From Shewanella sp. MBTL60-007 (lineage in GTDB: Bacteria; Pseudomonadota; Gammaproteobacteria; Enterobacterales; Shewanellaceae): 44,717 nt of DNA. Positions 1-8,988 of this stretch are shown here, piece after piece; position 1 is the first letter of the stretch; every line of letters starts with the position of its first letter. Location: assembly GCF_019654915.1 (NCBI RefSeq), contig NZ_BPET01000051.1, positions 1-44,717 of the forward strand. Direction: 5' to 3'. The notes beneath the pieces are model-generated. The model ran no database searches and was not told where the DNA came from. It saw nothing but the letters and a program-made list of their open reading frames with translations. Position numbers and translations under genes: made by a program.

Positions 1-2
1 AA

Positions 3-8
3 CCTCCT
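3..8 (-). promoter_or_regulatory. Shine-Dalgarno of a leftward gene outside the window
   Basis: Read on the minus strand, the left edge carries a perfect AGGAGG a few bases before the window ends. This is the ribosome binding site of a leftward gene whose start codon lies just outside. Positions 9-176 would be its upstream region and contain no convincing gene. Confidence 0.5.
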
Positions 9-176
9 GTTGTTTATTCTGTCTTCAATTTAATAGCATGATTTTGATTCATGGTGCAACTAAAATGTTTCAAAAATGTTAAATCAACATGAAGTTTTAT
101 TGTTTTAGTTTGAACTATAGGAGGTGATATATCAGTGTTTTTCAAGCGACTACGGAAGGCTCTGCTGGTTAAAAAC

Positions 177-203
177 AAAAAAGCCAGTCGAAACTGGCTT
201 TTT
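177..203 (-). terminator. Intrinsic terminator after pgi
   Basis: The stem GCCAGT/ACTGGC has a 4-base loop, with A and T tracts on the two sides. On the minus strand it lies 17 bp past the pgi stop codon and is followed by a T-rich run, so it should end the tal-pgi transcript. Confidence 0.85.
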
Positions 204-219
204 GAGGAGTGGCAGTGGC

Positions 220-1857
220 TTAAATATTTCCCTGTCTAAACAGATTGATTAAAGCATTACTGGATGAGTCTAGCTCTGTGGCTTCATCATCTGCAGTTAG
301 ACGTTCTAGCACATCGTTACCGAGCTGCTTACCGAGCTCTACGCCCCACTGATCGAAAGAGTTTATTTGCCAAATTGCGCCCTGAACAAAAGTTCTGTGT
401 TCATACAGGGCGATGAGTGCACCTAAAGTCGCGGGTGTTAACTTATCCATTAAGATAGTGTTGCTTGGCTTATTACCTGGCATCACCTTGTGTTTAGCGA
501 TGAGCTGCTTTTGTTCATCGCTAAGGGTGCTTTGGCTTAGCTCCGCTAACGCTTCATCGAATGTCCGCCCTTGCATTAATGCCTGAGTTTGGCCAAAGCA
601 GTTAGAAGCAAGTTGTACATGGTGCTCACCAACAGGATTGTGGCTGTTGAGTGGCATGATAAAGTCAGCAGGGATCAGTGCCGTACCTTGATGCAGTAGT
701 TGGTGATATGCGTGTTGACCATTGGTACCTTCACCTCCCCAGATCACCGGACCGGTACTGTAATCGACATCTGTACCGCTTAGGGTGACAGATTTACCGT
801 TACTTTCCATATCGAGTTGCTGGAAGTATGCCGGTAGGCCTCTTAGGTAATGATCATAGGTCAGTACGACATGAGACTGGGCATTGAAGAAGTTACCGTA
901 CCACAGAGAGAATAAGCCCATAATAACAGGCATATTATTTTCTAAAGGAGTGTTAGCAAAGTGCTCATCCATTTCGTGAGCGCCGGCTAATAACTCGCGA
1001 AAGTTATTCATACCGATAAGCAGAGCGATTGGCAGTCCAATTGCAGACCATAATGAATAACGACCACCTACCCAATCCCACATAGGGAAGATATTGTTGG
1101 CATCGATACCAAACTCTGTCGCCTTAGCCACATTTGAGCTGACAGCAACAAAGTGCTTTGCAACATCGGCTTGGGATGCACCCTGGCTTAAAAACCATGC
1201 TTTGGCGGTAAGGGTATTGGTTAAGGTTTCCTGAGTACCGAAAGATTTAGAAGACATCACAAACAATGTGGTTTGTGGATCCAGTCCCTTAAGCTTTTCA
1301 GTAATAGAAGTACCATCAACGTTGGCAACAAAGTGACAGTTTAGGTCCCCCGTCCAATATGGGCGCAGGGCTTGGGAAACGATTTTTGGCCCTAAGAATG
1401 AGCCTCCAATACCGATACTTACCACGTCGGTAATGGTTTTACCTGTATAGCCCTTCCACTGACCTGATGTCAGTGACTCGACGAACTCACCCATTTTTGC
1501 CAGAGTTTGCTGAACTTCGGCGACAATATTATTGCCATCGACTGTAATCACTTTATCTGCGGGCGCACGCAGAGCTGTGTGCAGTACAGCTCGTTGCTCT
1601 GTGTTGTTGATTGCCTGCCCAGCAAACATCGCCTTAATTTTCGATTCAAGCTGAGACTCTTTCGCTAATTGAAACAGTAATGACATCGTCTCTTTTGACG
1701 CGCGGTTTTTAGAGTAATCTAACAATAGACCGCATGCCTGAGTCGACATATCACTGAAGCGTTGAGGTTCAGTCGAGAATAGTTCGCGCATATGGGGAAG
1801 CGTCTTACAGTGCTTCTCCAGTGCTTGCCAGCTAGCTTGTTGAGTGAGTTCTGTCAT
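220..1857 (-). CDS. pgi: Glucose-6-phosphate isomerase
   Basis: This cytosolic enzyme interconverts glucose-6-P and fructose-6-P. The protein is 545 aa, the normal length for proteobacterial Pgi. Family signatures are visible: SSKSFGTQET in the sugar-phosphate (SIS) region, GGRYSLWSAIGLPIAL in the middle and GGEGTNGQHAYHQLLHQG around the active-site Glu/His. The start is supported by AGGAC about 7 bp upstream on the minus strand. It begins 18 bp after tal, so the two form a tal-pgi operon. Shewanella generally use the Entner-Doudoroff route, so Pgi here may mostly serve gluconeogenesis and return fructose-6-P (for example from GlcNAc) towards glucose-6-P; that role is inferred. The frame is intact. 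Confidence 0.97.
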   Translation of the reverse strand: MTELTQQASWQALEKHCKTLPHMRELFSTEPQRFSDMSTQACGLLLDYSKNRASKETMSLLFQLAKESQLESKIKAMFAGQAINNTEQRAVLHTALRAPADKVITVDGNNIVAEVQQTLAKMGEFVESLTSGQWKGYTGKTITDVVSIGIGGSFLGPKIVSQALRPYWTGDLNCHFVANVDGTSITEKLKGLDPQTTLFVMSSKSFGTQETLTNTLTAKAWFLSQGASQADVAKHFVAVSSNVAKATEFGIDANNIFPMWDWVGGRYSLWSAIGLPIALLIGMNNFRELLAGAHEMDEHFANTPLENNMPVIMGLFSLWYGNFFNAQSHVVLTYDHYLRGLPAYFQQLDMESNGKSVTLSGTDVDYSTGPVIWGGEGTNGQHAYHQLLHQGTALIPADFIMPLNSHNPVGEHHVQLASNCFGQTQALMQGRTFDEALAELSQSTLSDEQKQLIAKHKVMPGNKPSNTILMDKLTPATLGALIALYEHRTFVQGAIWQINSFDQWGVELGKQLGNDVLERLTADDEATELDSSSNALINLFRQGNI

Positions 1858-1875
1858 TGTATTGTCCTAATTCCG

Positions 1876-2832
1876 TTAAGACGAAAGCTTATCTTTTAGC
1901 ATAACTTCGAGCTTACCTTGGTCGATAGCGAAGTTACGAATACCTTCGGCTAGTTTCTCAACGGCCATAGCATCTTCGTTAAATTCCCAACGGAATTGGG
2001 CTTCAGTCATATCCGCTTCAGGCGCAACAACTTCAGTTGCAGGAAGTAGCTTCTGAACGATAGGGGTGTTGCTGTTAGATAGCTCTTCTAGTAGTGCAGG
2101 GCCAATAGTGAGTCTGTCACAGCCTGCAAGCTCAATGATTTCGCCTGTATTTCTGAAGCTTGCGCCCATAACCACGGTATTAAAGCCATGACGCTTGTAG
2201 TAGTTATAAATGCTAGTAACAGAGACTACACCTGGATCTTCAGCCGCACTGTACTCAAGGCCTGTATCTTTCTTGTACCAGTCAAGGATACGACCAACGA
2301 AAGGAGAGATTAGATAAACTCCGGCTTCAGCACATGCACGTGCTTGAGCGAAGCTAAAGAGTAAGGTTAGGTTACAGTTAATACCTTCTTGCTCAAGTTG
2401 TTTCGCGGCGCAGATCCCTTCCCATGTAGATGCTAGCTTAATAAGGATACGAGACTTGTCGATACCTGCTGCTTGATATAGGTTGATTAGCTTGTGTGCC
2501 TTAGCAATTGAGCCTTCTTTATCGAATGAAAGTCGGGCATCCACTTCAGTTGAAATGCGGCCAGGAACAATTTTTAGGATCTCTAAACCAATATTGACGG
2601 CAAGCTTATCACCGGCATCTTCAACCTGCTGTGCTAGATCGCTGCTCTGGCCTTTAGCCCAAGAGATGGCATCTTCGATTAATGCACTGTATTCCGGGAT
2701 TTCTGATGCTTTTAAAATGAGAGAGGGGTTGGTTGTTGCATCTTCTGGCTGGTAACGTTTTATGGCTTCAATATCGCCGGTATCGGCAACAATGGTAGTG
2801 AAAGGTTTAAGTTGTTCTAATGTATTTGCCAT
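1876..2832 (-). CDS. tal: Transaldolase (TalB type)
   Basis: Transaldolase transfers a dihydroxyacetone unit between sugar phosphates in the non-oxidative pentose phosphate pathway (sedoheptulose-7-P + glyceraldehyde-3-P to erythrose-4-P + fructose-6-P). The protein is 318 aa, matching the TalA/TalB class. The Schiff-base lysine is K132 in ILIKLASTWEG, and the N-terminal signature DATTNPSLIL is present at residues 31-40. An AAGGAT ribosome binding site lies about 10 bp before the ATG. It is the first gene of the tal-pgi operon. With the nearby phosphoketolase, the region handles fructose-6-P and erythrose-4-P chemistry. Confidence 0.97.
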   Translation of the reverse strand: MANTLEQLKPFTTIVADTGDIEAIKRYQPEDATTNPSLILKASEIPEYSALIEDAISWAKGQSSDLAQQVEDAGDKLAVNIGLEILKIVPGRISTEVDARLSFDKEGSIAKAHKLINLYQAAGIDKSRILIKLASTWEGICAAKQLEQEGINCNLTLLFSFAQARACAEAGVYLISPFVGRILDWYKKDTGLEYSAAEDPGVVSVTSIYNYYKRHGFNTVVMGASFRNTGEIIELAGCDRLTIGPALLEELSNSNTPIVQKLLPATEVVAPEADMTEAQFRWEFNEDAMAVEKLAEGIRNFAIDQGKLEVMLKDKLSS

Positions 2833-3060
2833 GCGTATTACATCCTTACTCTATGTACAGCATCTGTGTGACAGTTAAGTTAGTTGCTATTAAAAGCCAT
2901 TTTAATGAACATTCCAACTATATATGAAAAAAAATTACACAAAAGTTGCTGAAAATCATTAGAACGGTCATTTTTGGTAATCTAGCAACAATATTTTACT
3001 TGTTGTTAGCTGGGTAAAAGCTTAATCAGAAAGTATAGCTTTTTTGCGAACTGATAAAAC

Positions 3061-3095
3061 TAAAAAGCCCACGCTTTGAGAAGCGTGAGCTTTTG
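3061..3095 (-). terminator. Intrinsic terminator after the OmpA-family gene
   Basis: The stem AAAAGCCCACGCTT/AAGCGTGAGCTTTT has one mismatch and a 4-base TGAG loop. It starts about 18 bp past the stop codon of the leftward OmpA-like gene. A and T tracts on both flanks would let it work in either direction. Confidence 0.85.
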
Positions 3096-3112
3096 TTAAG
3101 TAAATTGTACTT

Positions 3113-4210
3113 TTATTTAAGTACAGGCACTTTTTCCGTGCCAGTGACATGGGCTTCGATACGACGGTTAGCCTTATTGGCTTCTGCTGAACTACCTTCA
3201 ATCAGCGGTTGGGTAATACCGTAGCCTTTAGATGATACTCTTTCTGGTGCGATGCCATACTCATTTACTAGAATTTCGGCAACCGCTGCTGCGCGGCGTT
3301 CGGAGATATCCATATTGTAGGCAGCCGATCCAGTGTTAGAAGCGTGGCCAGAAATCATAACTTCTGAGTTTGGATGCTGACTCATATAAGCGGCCAAATC
3401 CTTAATATCGCCATATGAAGAGGGCTCTACCTTAGCGGAGTTATTAGCAAACTTAGCTTCGATATCAAACTCGTCTTCAGCCTCCTGGTAAATTGTACAG
3501 CCATTTGCGTCAACTTTATGGGTCGGTGGAGTATTAGGGCACTGGTCTAAGTCGTCAGTTACGCCATCGTTATCAGAGTCTGCCACTACGATTGGCGCAA
3601 CGACCGGAACAGGCTTAGCTTTACTGCCAAAGCGATAGCTTAGCTCTAAGCCCCAGTAGTTACTCTCCATCTCTAGGGTTTTCCACTTATCTTCATCTAA
3701 GTTTTCATAGCGGCGGTATTTCGCCTGAAGCTTTAGGTTATCGGTAATGTTATAACCAATACCTGCGCCAACGTATGGAGCAACGCCACTGTCACTATAG
3801 TACTCGCTACCATAGTTCTTATTATTAGAGATAAGGTAATTGAAGGCACCTGCTTCTGCGGATAGGCTCCAGTTACCGGCAAATGGCCAAAACGCCACTA
3901 AGCCAAGGTTCATCCCCTTGGCGCCAACGTCATTGAGCTTATTTGAATAGTCAACCCATTCGGCTCGGCCTAGGTCGCGATAACCTAGCTCTACGCCAAA
4001 GTGGTCATTTAACAGGTAACCAGCGAATACGTCCCATGCGTAGGGATCATCATCGCCGCAACTTTTCATGGTTTTTTGATCGCAATTGGGTTCGTAATTG
4101 TTGATGCCGACACCGCCACCTACATACCAGGGGCTCATGCCATCAGCTGCGTTTGCAGCAAAAGGTAACATCGAAGTAAGCAGAACTGCTTTTAGTGTGT
4201 TGTTCATCAT
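3113..4210 (-). CDS. OmpA-family outer membrane protein
   Basis: A 365-aa precursor with a Sec signal peptide ending near AANA-ADG (about residue 21). Residues about 25-195 form an eight-stranded OmpA-type beta barrel (GGGVGINNYE near the start, an aromatic-ended ELSYRF strand at the end). A calcium-binding thrombospondin-type-3 linker follows (DSDNDGVTDDLDQCPNTP). The C-terminal domain (about 250-360) is the peptidoglycan-binding OmpA_C module, with ISGHASNTGSAAYN and SERRAAAV. It probably anchors the outer membrane to the cell wall. The start has AGGAT about 5 bp upstream; a second ATG follows immediately. It is monocistronic, with its own terminator. It could be named OmpA or OprF; I give no symbol because several paralogues are likely. 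Confidence 0.93.
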   Translation of the reverse strand: MMNNTLKAVLLTSMLPFAANAADGMSPWYVGGGVGINNYEPNCDQKTMKSCGDDDPYAWDVFAGYLLNDHFGVELGYRDLGRAEWVDYSNKLNDVGAKGMNLGLVAFWPFAGNWSLSAEAGAFNYLISNNKNYGSEYYSDSGVAPYVGAGIGYNITDNLKLQAKYRRYENLDEDKWKTLEMESNYWGLELSYRFGSKAKPVPVVAPIVVADSDNDGVTDDLDQCPNTPPTHKVDANGCTIYQEAEDEFDIEAKFANNSAKVEPSSYGDIKDLAAYMSQHPNSEVMISGHASNTGSAAYNMDISERRAAAVAEILVNEYGIAPERVSSKGYGITQPLIEGSSAEANKANRRIEAHVTGTEKVPVLK

Positions 4211-4382
4211 TCAAAATCCTTATGTTTTATAATAAAACTCCTCCGTCTGCTCAATATCATTTCAAGCAGTGCTAGCGCTTATCACGGAGATCCATTATGT
4301 TTTAGCTAGCTGAGACTATTATTAGTTGCAAATGCGATATTTTCCACTTTATTTTCTGGATAATATAGAGCACTAAAGTTGT

Positions 4383-4414
4383 AAAAAGGGCGCTATTTGA
4401 AATAGCGCCCTTTT
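4383..4414 (-). terminator. Intrinsic terminator after xfp
   Basis: A perfect 12-bp stem, GGGCGCTATTT/AAATAGCGCCC with its flanks, is bordered by an A tract and a T tract. It sits about 30 bp beyond the phosphoketolase stop codon on the minus strand. Confidence 0.85.
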
Positions 4415-4447
4415 ATTTGGCTTAATTTAGAGTCGTAAATCTGAAGT

Positions 4448-6814
4448 TTAGCGAGTCCAAACCCAGTTTTCGATGCTCTCTGGATCAACACCGTTGGCCT
4501 TGATGTAATTTCTATGATCGACTAGACGCTGAAGCATATCTGTAGTGATAGCAACGTGCTGAGTCTCATCAATTACGCCTTGCTGGAACAGCTTATACGC
4601 CATATCGATAACAAGGTGGTAGCGTGATGTGCCGTTACGTACGCCCATATCAAATGGTGTTGTTGTAGAGCCTTCCTCTTCATAGCCCTTGATTCTGAAA
4701 CGATCGCTACCTTTATAGTCAAACACAAGTTTCTTAATCGTGTTTGGATAACCATGGTAGTTAAATACTACCCCCTTGTCGGCAGTAAATACTTCATCCA
4801 TCAACCAAGGCTTGCTTTGGAACTCTAAGCTACCTAGACCACTGCTGGTAAGTTCTGTCACACTGACAAAACGAATGCGTACTCGTGGTAATAGTTCACG
4901 AATAAGGACTAGTGAAGCCATCGCCTCTTGTGTGACGTAGTCACCACAGCCCACTAGAACGACATCTGGATTTGCATCTGATGCAAAGTCCCAAACCATC
5001 ACGCCATCTTTAGCTTGCTGACGAGCCTCATCGAGTGTTAACCACTGTGGTAGCTCTTTCTTACCCGCAACTAAGATGTTGAGCTTGTCACGATCGGCAT
5101 AGGCGCGCTCGGTGTAAACTAAGGTGCTGTTACCATCTGCTGGTAGGTAAGCAGAGATAATCTTAGGGTGCTTCTCAAGCATCGCCCCTAAGAAAGAGGG
5201 GTTTTGATGCGAGTAACCATTGTGGTCTTGGCGTTCAAGCAGTGATGATAATACGACGTTACAGGCTGGCACAGGTTTACGGAAATGTACCCCTTGGCTG
5301 GCGTAGACGTATTTACAGTATTGGTCAGCCATAGAAGACACGACTTGTGAGAATGCCTCATAAGTTGGGAACATCGCATGGCGACCTGTCACCGTGTAGC
5401 CGTGTAGCATACCAAACAACAAGTTTTCTGATAGTAACTCGATGACTCGACCATCACGGGACATATCTTCATCCCAGCTTTCGATAGGCCACTGCCATGC
5501 ACGGCTAGTTTCTTCAAATACAGCTTGCAATTGATTTGAGTAAGTTTCATCTGGGCAGAAAATGCGTAGATTGCGTTGGTCGCGGTTGAGTTTAAATGCA
5601 TCACGCATCCACTCACCCATCTTATACATAGACAGGCCACGTTGGCCCCGTGGAGTTTCCGCACCGTAGGCCAGTTTTTCAAGGTTAGGCTGTGCTAAGG
5701 CGCGAACCACTTCACCGCCATAGCTTAAATGTTGACGGCCGCATGTGAGTTCTTTTGGTGGTAGTAGCGATTGAATATCTTCATCGAAGATAAGCTCGCC
5801 TTGATCGTTGACGCTGTATAGCTCGCCAAACTTATAGCTGGCTAACCAGGTATTCAGTGCATCTAGGTGGGCTTTATCGGTCGCACACTTATTAACGATA
5901 ACTTGGTGGGACTCACAGTTACCTTCTAGTTTCTTACCGTTAAACTCTGCGGTACCTGTCCAGCCCTTAGCGGTACGCATCAAGATCACCGGCCAGCGTG
6001 GCTTAACAATGTCTTCGCCAGCACGCGCTCGGGTTTGGATGTCATTGATCATTTCATATGACTTGTCCATTGCCGCAGCCATTTGAACGTAAACGTCTTC
6101 TTCTAGCTCGTCGTCAACAATGATTGGGTGGTAACCTAGACCTCTAAATTCTAGATCCAGCTCTTCGTGGCTCATACGCCCCATACGAGTTGGACCCGAG
6201 ATCTTATAACCATTGATATGAACGATAGGCAGTACGGCACCGTTGTTCTTCGGTGAAACAAGACGGTTTGCATACCAAGAGGCTGCTAGCGGGCCCGTTT
6301 CTGACTCACCATCACCAATTAGACAAGCGGCGATCAGATCGGGGTTATCTAAAACCGCGCCCCAAGCTACAGAAAGTGAGTAGCCTAGCTCCCCGCCTTC
6401 TAGAATTTGGCCTGGTGCTTCAGGGTTTGCATGAGAAGGGTAACCATAAGCGGCTGAGAACTTCTGACAGATATCAGTGATACCCTCTTCGTTATATGGG
6501 ATAATGTCTGGATAGAAGTGACTTAATGACCCTTCCATAAATAGGTTTGCCTGAACGGCAGGGAAACCGTGACCAGGACCGACTAAGTAGACAAATGAGC
6601 GATTGTGCTTAGTGATAAGTCTGTTAACGTTTGCATAAACAAAGTTGATACCAGGACAGGTTCCCCAGTGGCCAAGGAGTCTTGGCTTGATATCGCTATG
6701 TTCGAGTGCGCGTTTATGCAGCACGTTTTTCTTTAAGTAAATTTGCGATGTCGCTAGAAAGTTAGTTGCTCGAACAAATTTCTTGAGTGCGACAATTTCT
6801 TGCTGATGTGCCAT
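4448..6814 (-). CDS. xfp: Xylulose-5-P/fructose-6-P phosphoketolase
   Basis: This thiamine-diphosphate enzyme cleaves xylulose-5-P (and usually fructose-6-P) with phosphate, giving acetyl-phosphate plus glyceraldehyde-3-P or erythrose-4-P. I use the start at 6814 (MAHQQEIVALK), which has GGGG about 8 bp upstream; the ATG four codons earlier lacks a ribosome binding site. The product is 788 aa, within the usual range. Signatures include GPGHGFPAVQANLFMEG near residue 80 and the ThDP/Mg motif GDGESETGPLAASW near residue 170. It is monocistronic; no acetate kinase or phosphotransacetylase gene is adjacent. Together with tal and pgi it could form a bypass making acetyl-P from hexose phosphates; that link is inferred from proximity. 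Confidence 0.95.
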   Translation of the reverse strand: MAHQQEIVALKKFVRATNFLATSQIYLKKNVLHKRALEHSDIKPRLLGHWGTCPGINFVYANVNRLITKHNRSFVYLVGPGHGFPAVQANLFMEGSLSHFYPDIIPYNEEGITDICQKFSAAYGYPSHANPEAPGQILEGGELGYSLSVAWGAVLDNPDLIAACLIGDGESETGPLAASWYANRLVSPKNNGAVLPIVHINGYKISGPTRMGRMSHEELDLEFRGLGYHPIIVDDELEEDVYVQMAAAMDKSYEMINDIQTRARAGEDIVKPRWPVILMRTAKGWTGTAEFNGKKLEGNCESHQVIVNKCATDKAHLDALNTWLASYKFGELYSVNDQGELIFDEDIQSLLPPKELTCGRQHLSYGGEVVRALAQPNLEKLAYGAETPRGQRGLSMYKMGEWMRDAFKLNRDQRNLRIFCPDETYSNQLQAVFEETSRAWQWPIESWDEDMSRDGRVIELLSENLLFGMLHGYTVTGRHAMFPTYEAFSQVVSSMADQYCKYVYASQGVHFRKPVPACNVVLSSLLERQDHNGYSHQNPSFLGAMLEKHPKIISAYLPADGNSTLVYTERAYADRDKLNILVAGKKELPQWLTLDEARQQAKDGVMVWDFASDANPDVVLVGCGDYVTQEAMASLVLIRELLPRVRIRFVSVTELTSSGLGSLEFQSKPWLMDEVFTADKGVVFNYHGYPNTIKKLVFDYKGSDRFRIKGYEEEGSTTTPFDMGVRNGTSRYHLVIDMAYKLFQQGVIDETQHVAITTDMLQRLVDHRNYIKANGVDPESIENWVWTR

Positions 6815-7233
6815 AAATAACCCCATTTACGTAATCATAAAGTTAAACAAATTTCATATTCACCACTATATTTGTAATTTTATTACAAAAACGTGGGCAA
6901 GCTCTGATTTATTGAAAGCAGTTTGTATAAAAAGCATCACCGACTAGGTGTAAATATAGTGTTAATTTGGTTATTTTGGCTGGTACTATTTGTGTGTTGG
7001 TGTGACGTTGATGTCAGGTAAGTGGTGAATTGTGATCTGTGTCGCTCGGGATTGAAGCGATGCTATGCTATTTTGCTGCGCGGATTACAGCGGGCGTGAT
7101 GTAATTTTTTCACGTTTAAGACAATTTGAGAATAAAATCTGCTGTTATTTAAATACTTAGGAAGGTTAATACAGGATAAACATGATCGAGGGGCGATTTG
7201 CTCGATTTAAGTTTGTCATGGGGATTGAAAAAA
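6815..7233. other. Intergenic region between xfp and alsT
   Basis: This 419-bp divergent region must hold the promoters for both neighbours, but I cannot assign them reliably. It contains a small inverted repeat ATCGAG/CTCGAT (7185-7206) just ahead of the symporter ribosome binding site, and a possible 23-codon leader ORF at 7182-7253. A loose dyad TGACGTTGATGTCA lies at 7003-7016. I see no RNA gene. Confidence 0.5.
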
Positions 7234-8715
7234 ATGATAGAAACAACGGTTAATTTTCTCAATGCGCTGCTTTGGGGAAAGCTTTTAGTATATGGTCTGG
7301 TGGGAGCCGGACTGTATTTTACAGTTCGACTGACATTTATTCAGCTTACTCATTTTAAGCACTCTGGCCAAATTATGCTTAAGAGTCGACAAGGTGGAGG
7401 CCGCAGCGGTCTTTCATCTTTTCAAGTGTTCTGTACAAGTATGGCTGCACGTGTTGGTGCCGGTAATATGGCTGGTGTGGCTGTAGCTATTACCGCCGCA
7501 GGTCCTGGTGCGGTATTTTGGATGTGGCTTATTGCTATCTTAGGTATGGCAACCGCTATGGTCGAGTCAACATTGGCGCAGGTTTACAAAGTGCGTGATG
7601 AAGACGGACAATACCGTGGTGGCCCATCTTATTATATGGATAAGGGACTTGGTCAACGTTGGATGGGGATCCTATTCTCAATCTTCTTGATCATTGCTTT
7701 TGGCCTAGTATTTAACGCTGTTCAGGCTAATACGATTACGGGTGCAATGACTCAGGTCTTCAATTTAGATGCAACTTATGTTGGTATCGCAATTGTGATC
7801 CTCAGTGCCTTTGTGATTATGGGCGGCCTAAATAAGGTGGCTAAGGTCTCTGAAGTCGTTGTGCCGATCATGGCTTTAGCCTATATCTTGATTGCTTTTG
7901 TTGTTGTGGCAATTAACTTCGATAAGCTACCTGATGTATTTATGCTGGTGATTAAGAGTGCCTTTGGTCTACAAGAAGCTGTGGCTGGTGGTGTGGCTTA
8001 TACTATTGCTCAGGCTATGCAAGCAGGTATCGCTCGAGGTCTGTTTTCTAACGAAGCGGGTATGGGTAGTGCTGCTAACGTAGCAGCGAGTGCGTCACCA
8101 AACCCTAACCACCCAGCATCACAAGGCTTTGTGCAGATGATGGGGGTATTTGTTGATACTATTGTTATCTGTACTGCTACAGCGGCTATTATCTTGCTAG
8201 CGGGCGACTTAGGTTCGGATGGCGATGGTATTAAGCTGACTATTGAAGCGTTAACTCAACATGTTGGCCCATGGGGCGGCGGATTCGTAGCACTTGCTAT
8301 TTTATTATTCTGCTTTACCTCAATTATTGCTAACTACTCTTATGCTGAAACCAACGTAATGTATTTATCGGGTAACAGTAAGAAAGCATTGCCGATCTTT
8401 AGAGTGTGCGTATTGGGTATGGTGATGTTTGGCGCTGTAGCTAAAATCGGCTTAGTGTGGAATTTAGCCGATGTGTCTATGGGCCTAATGGCAACAGTGA
8501 ACATCATTGCCTTACTGCTACTGTCTGGTTTAGCGATTCGAGTTATTAACGATTATCGTCAACAGCTGAAAAGCGGCGAAACTCCAACGTTTGATGCTAG
8601 CAAGTTCCCTGAGCTATCTAATTTAGAAGGCGGGATCTGGACGAGTAAAACCGTTGAAGAGGAAGCCAAGGCTCAAGCTAAGGCGGAAGCGAAAGCTGAT
8701 GCTGCTAATGCTTAA
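7234..8715 (+). CDS. Sodium:alanine/glycine symporter (AGCS family, AlsT-like)
   Basis: An inner-membrane secondary transporter predicted to import alanine or glycine with Na+. I choose ATG 7234 (MIETTVNFLNALLWGK), which has GGGGATTG upstream; an in-frame TTG at 7198 is possible but less likely. The product is 493 aa with about ten or eleven hydrophobic segments. AGCS hallmarks include CTSMAARVGAGNMAGVAVAI near residue 70, YRGGPSYYMDKGLG near 130 and GIARGLFSNEAGMGSAANVA near 265. The last 25 residues are an unusual Ala/Lys/Glu-rich tail (repeats of KAxAEA), probably a cytosolic helix. It is monocistronic with a terminator downstream. The substrate could be another small amino acid. Confidence 0.9.
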   Translation: MIETTVNFLNALLWGKLLVYGLVGAGLYFTVRLTFIQLTHFKHSGQIMLKSRQGGGRSGLSSFQVFCTSMAARVGAGNMAGVAVAITAAGPGAVFWMWLIAILGMATAMVESTLAQVYKVRDEDGQYRGGPSYYMDKGLGQRWMGILFSIFLIIAFGLVFNAVQANTITGAMTQVFNLDATYVGIAIVILSAFVIMGGLNKVAKVSEVVVPIMALAYILIAFVVVAINFDKLPDVFMLVIKSAFGLQEAVAGGVAYTIAQAMQAGIARGLFSNEAGMGSAANVAASASPNPNHPASQGFVQMMGVFVDTIVICTATAAIILLAGDLGSDGDGIKLTIEALTQHVGPWGGGFVALAILLFCFTSIIANYSYAETNVMYLSGNSKKALPIFRVCVLGMVMFGAVAKIGLVWNLADVSMGLMATVNIIALLLLSGLAIRVINDYRQQLKSGETPTFDASKFPELSNLEGGIWTSKTVEEEAKAQAKAEAKADAANA

Positions 8716-8740
8716 TCTATAAGCCTTATCAGTACAATCT

Positions 8741-8772
8741 AAAAAACCACGCTGTTTAAGCGTGGTTTTTTT
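8741..8772 (+). terminator. Intrinsic terminator after the symporter gene
   Basis: The stem AAAACCACGCT/AGCGTGGTTTT has a short loop and is followed by a run of T residues. It lies about 25 bp beyond the stop codon. Confidence 0.85.
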
Positions 8773-8988
8773 GTTTTTGTTCAGTATGATTGTCCTATAC
8801 CAATCAGTATAAGAATGTGAGCTGCTCATCGCGCTTTTTGGGGAGTAAATTCAAGCCCTTTGGGTGATAGAGTCACTATGCTTCTCATTCGTTGCCTTGC
8901 CTCTAACGCGCTAAACTTTCGCTCAGAGAGCAATATCTTTAAACTGATTGGGACTAGTTTAAGAATTTTTTCTTTAAAGGACTCATGA

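Noticed and set aside
2483..2755. A 90-codon frame antisense to tal
   Set aside because: It lies entirely within the well-supported transaldolase gene and shows no recognisable protein features.
7003..7016. TGACGTTGATGTCA as a possible sixth NagR operator upstream of the symporter
   Set aside because: Only the outer TGAC and GTCA arms match; the central ACGT/GCGT seen in all five accepted sites is missing, and the gene is not a GlcNAc gene.
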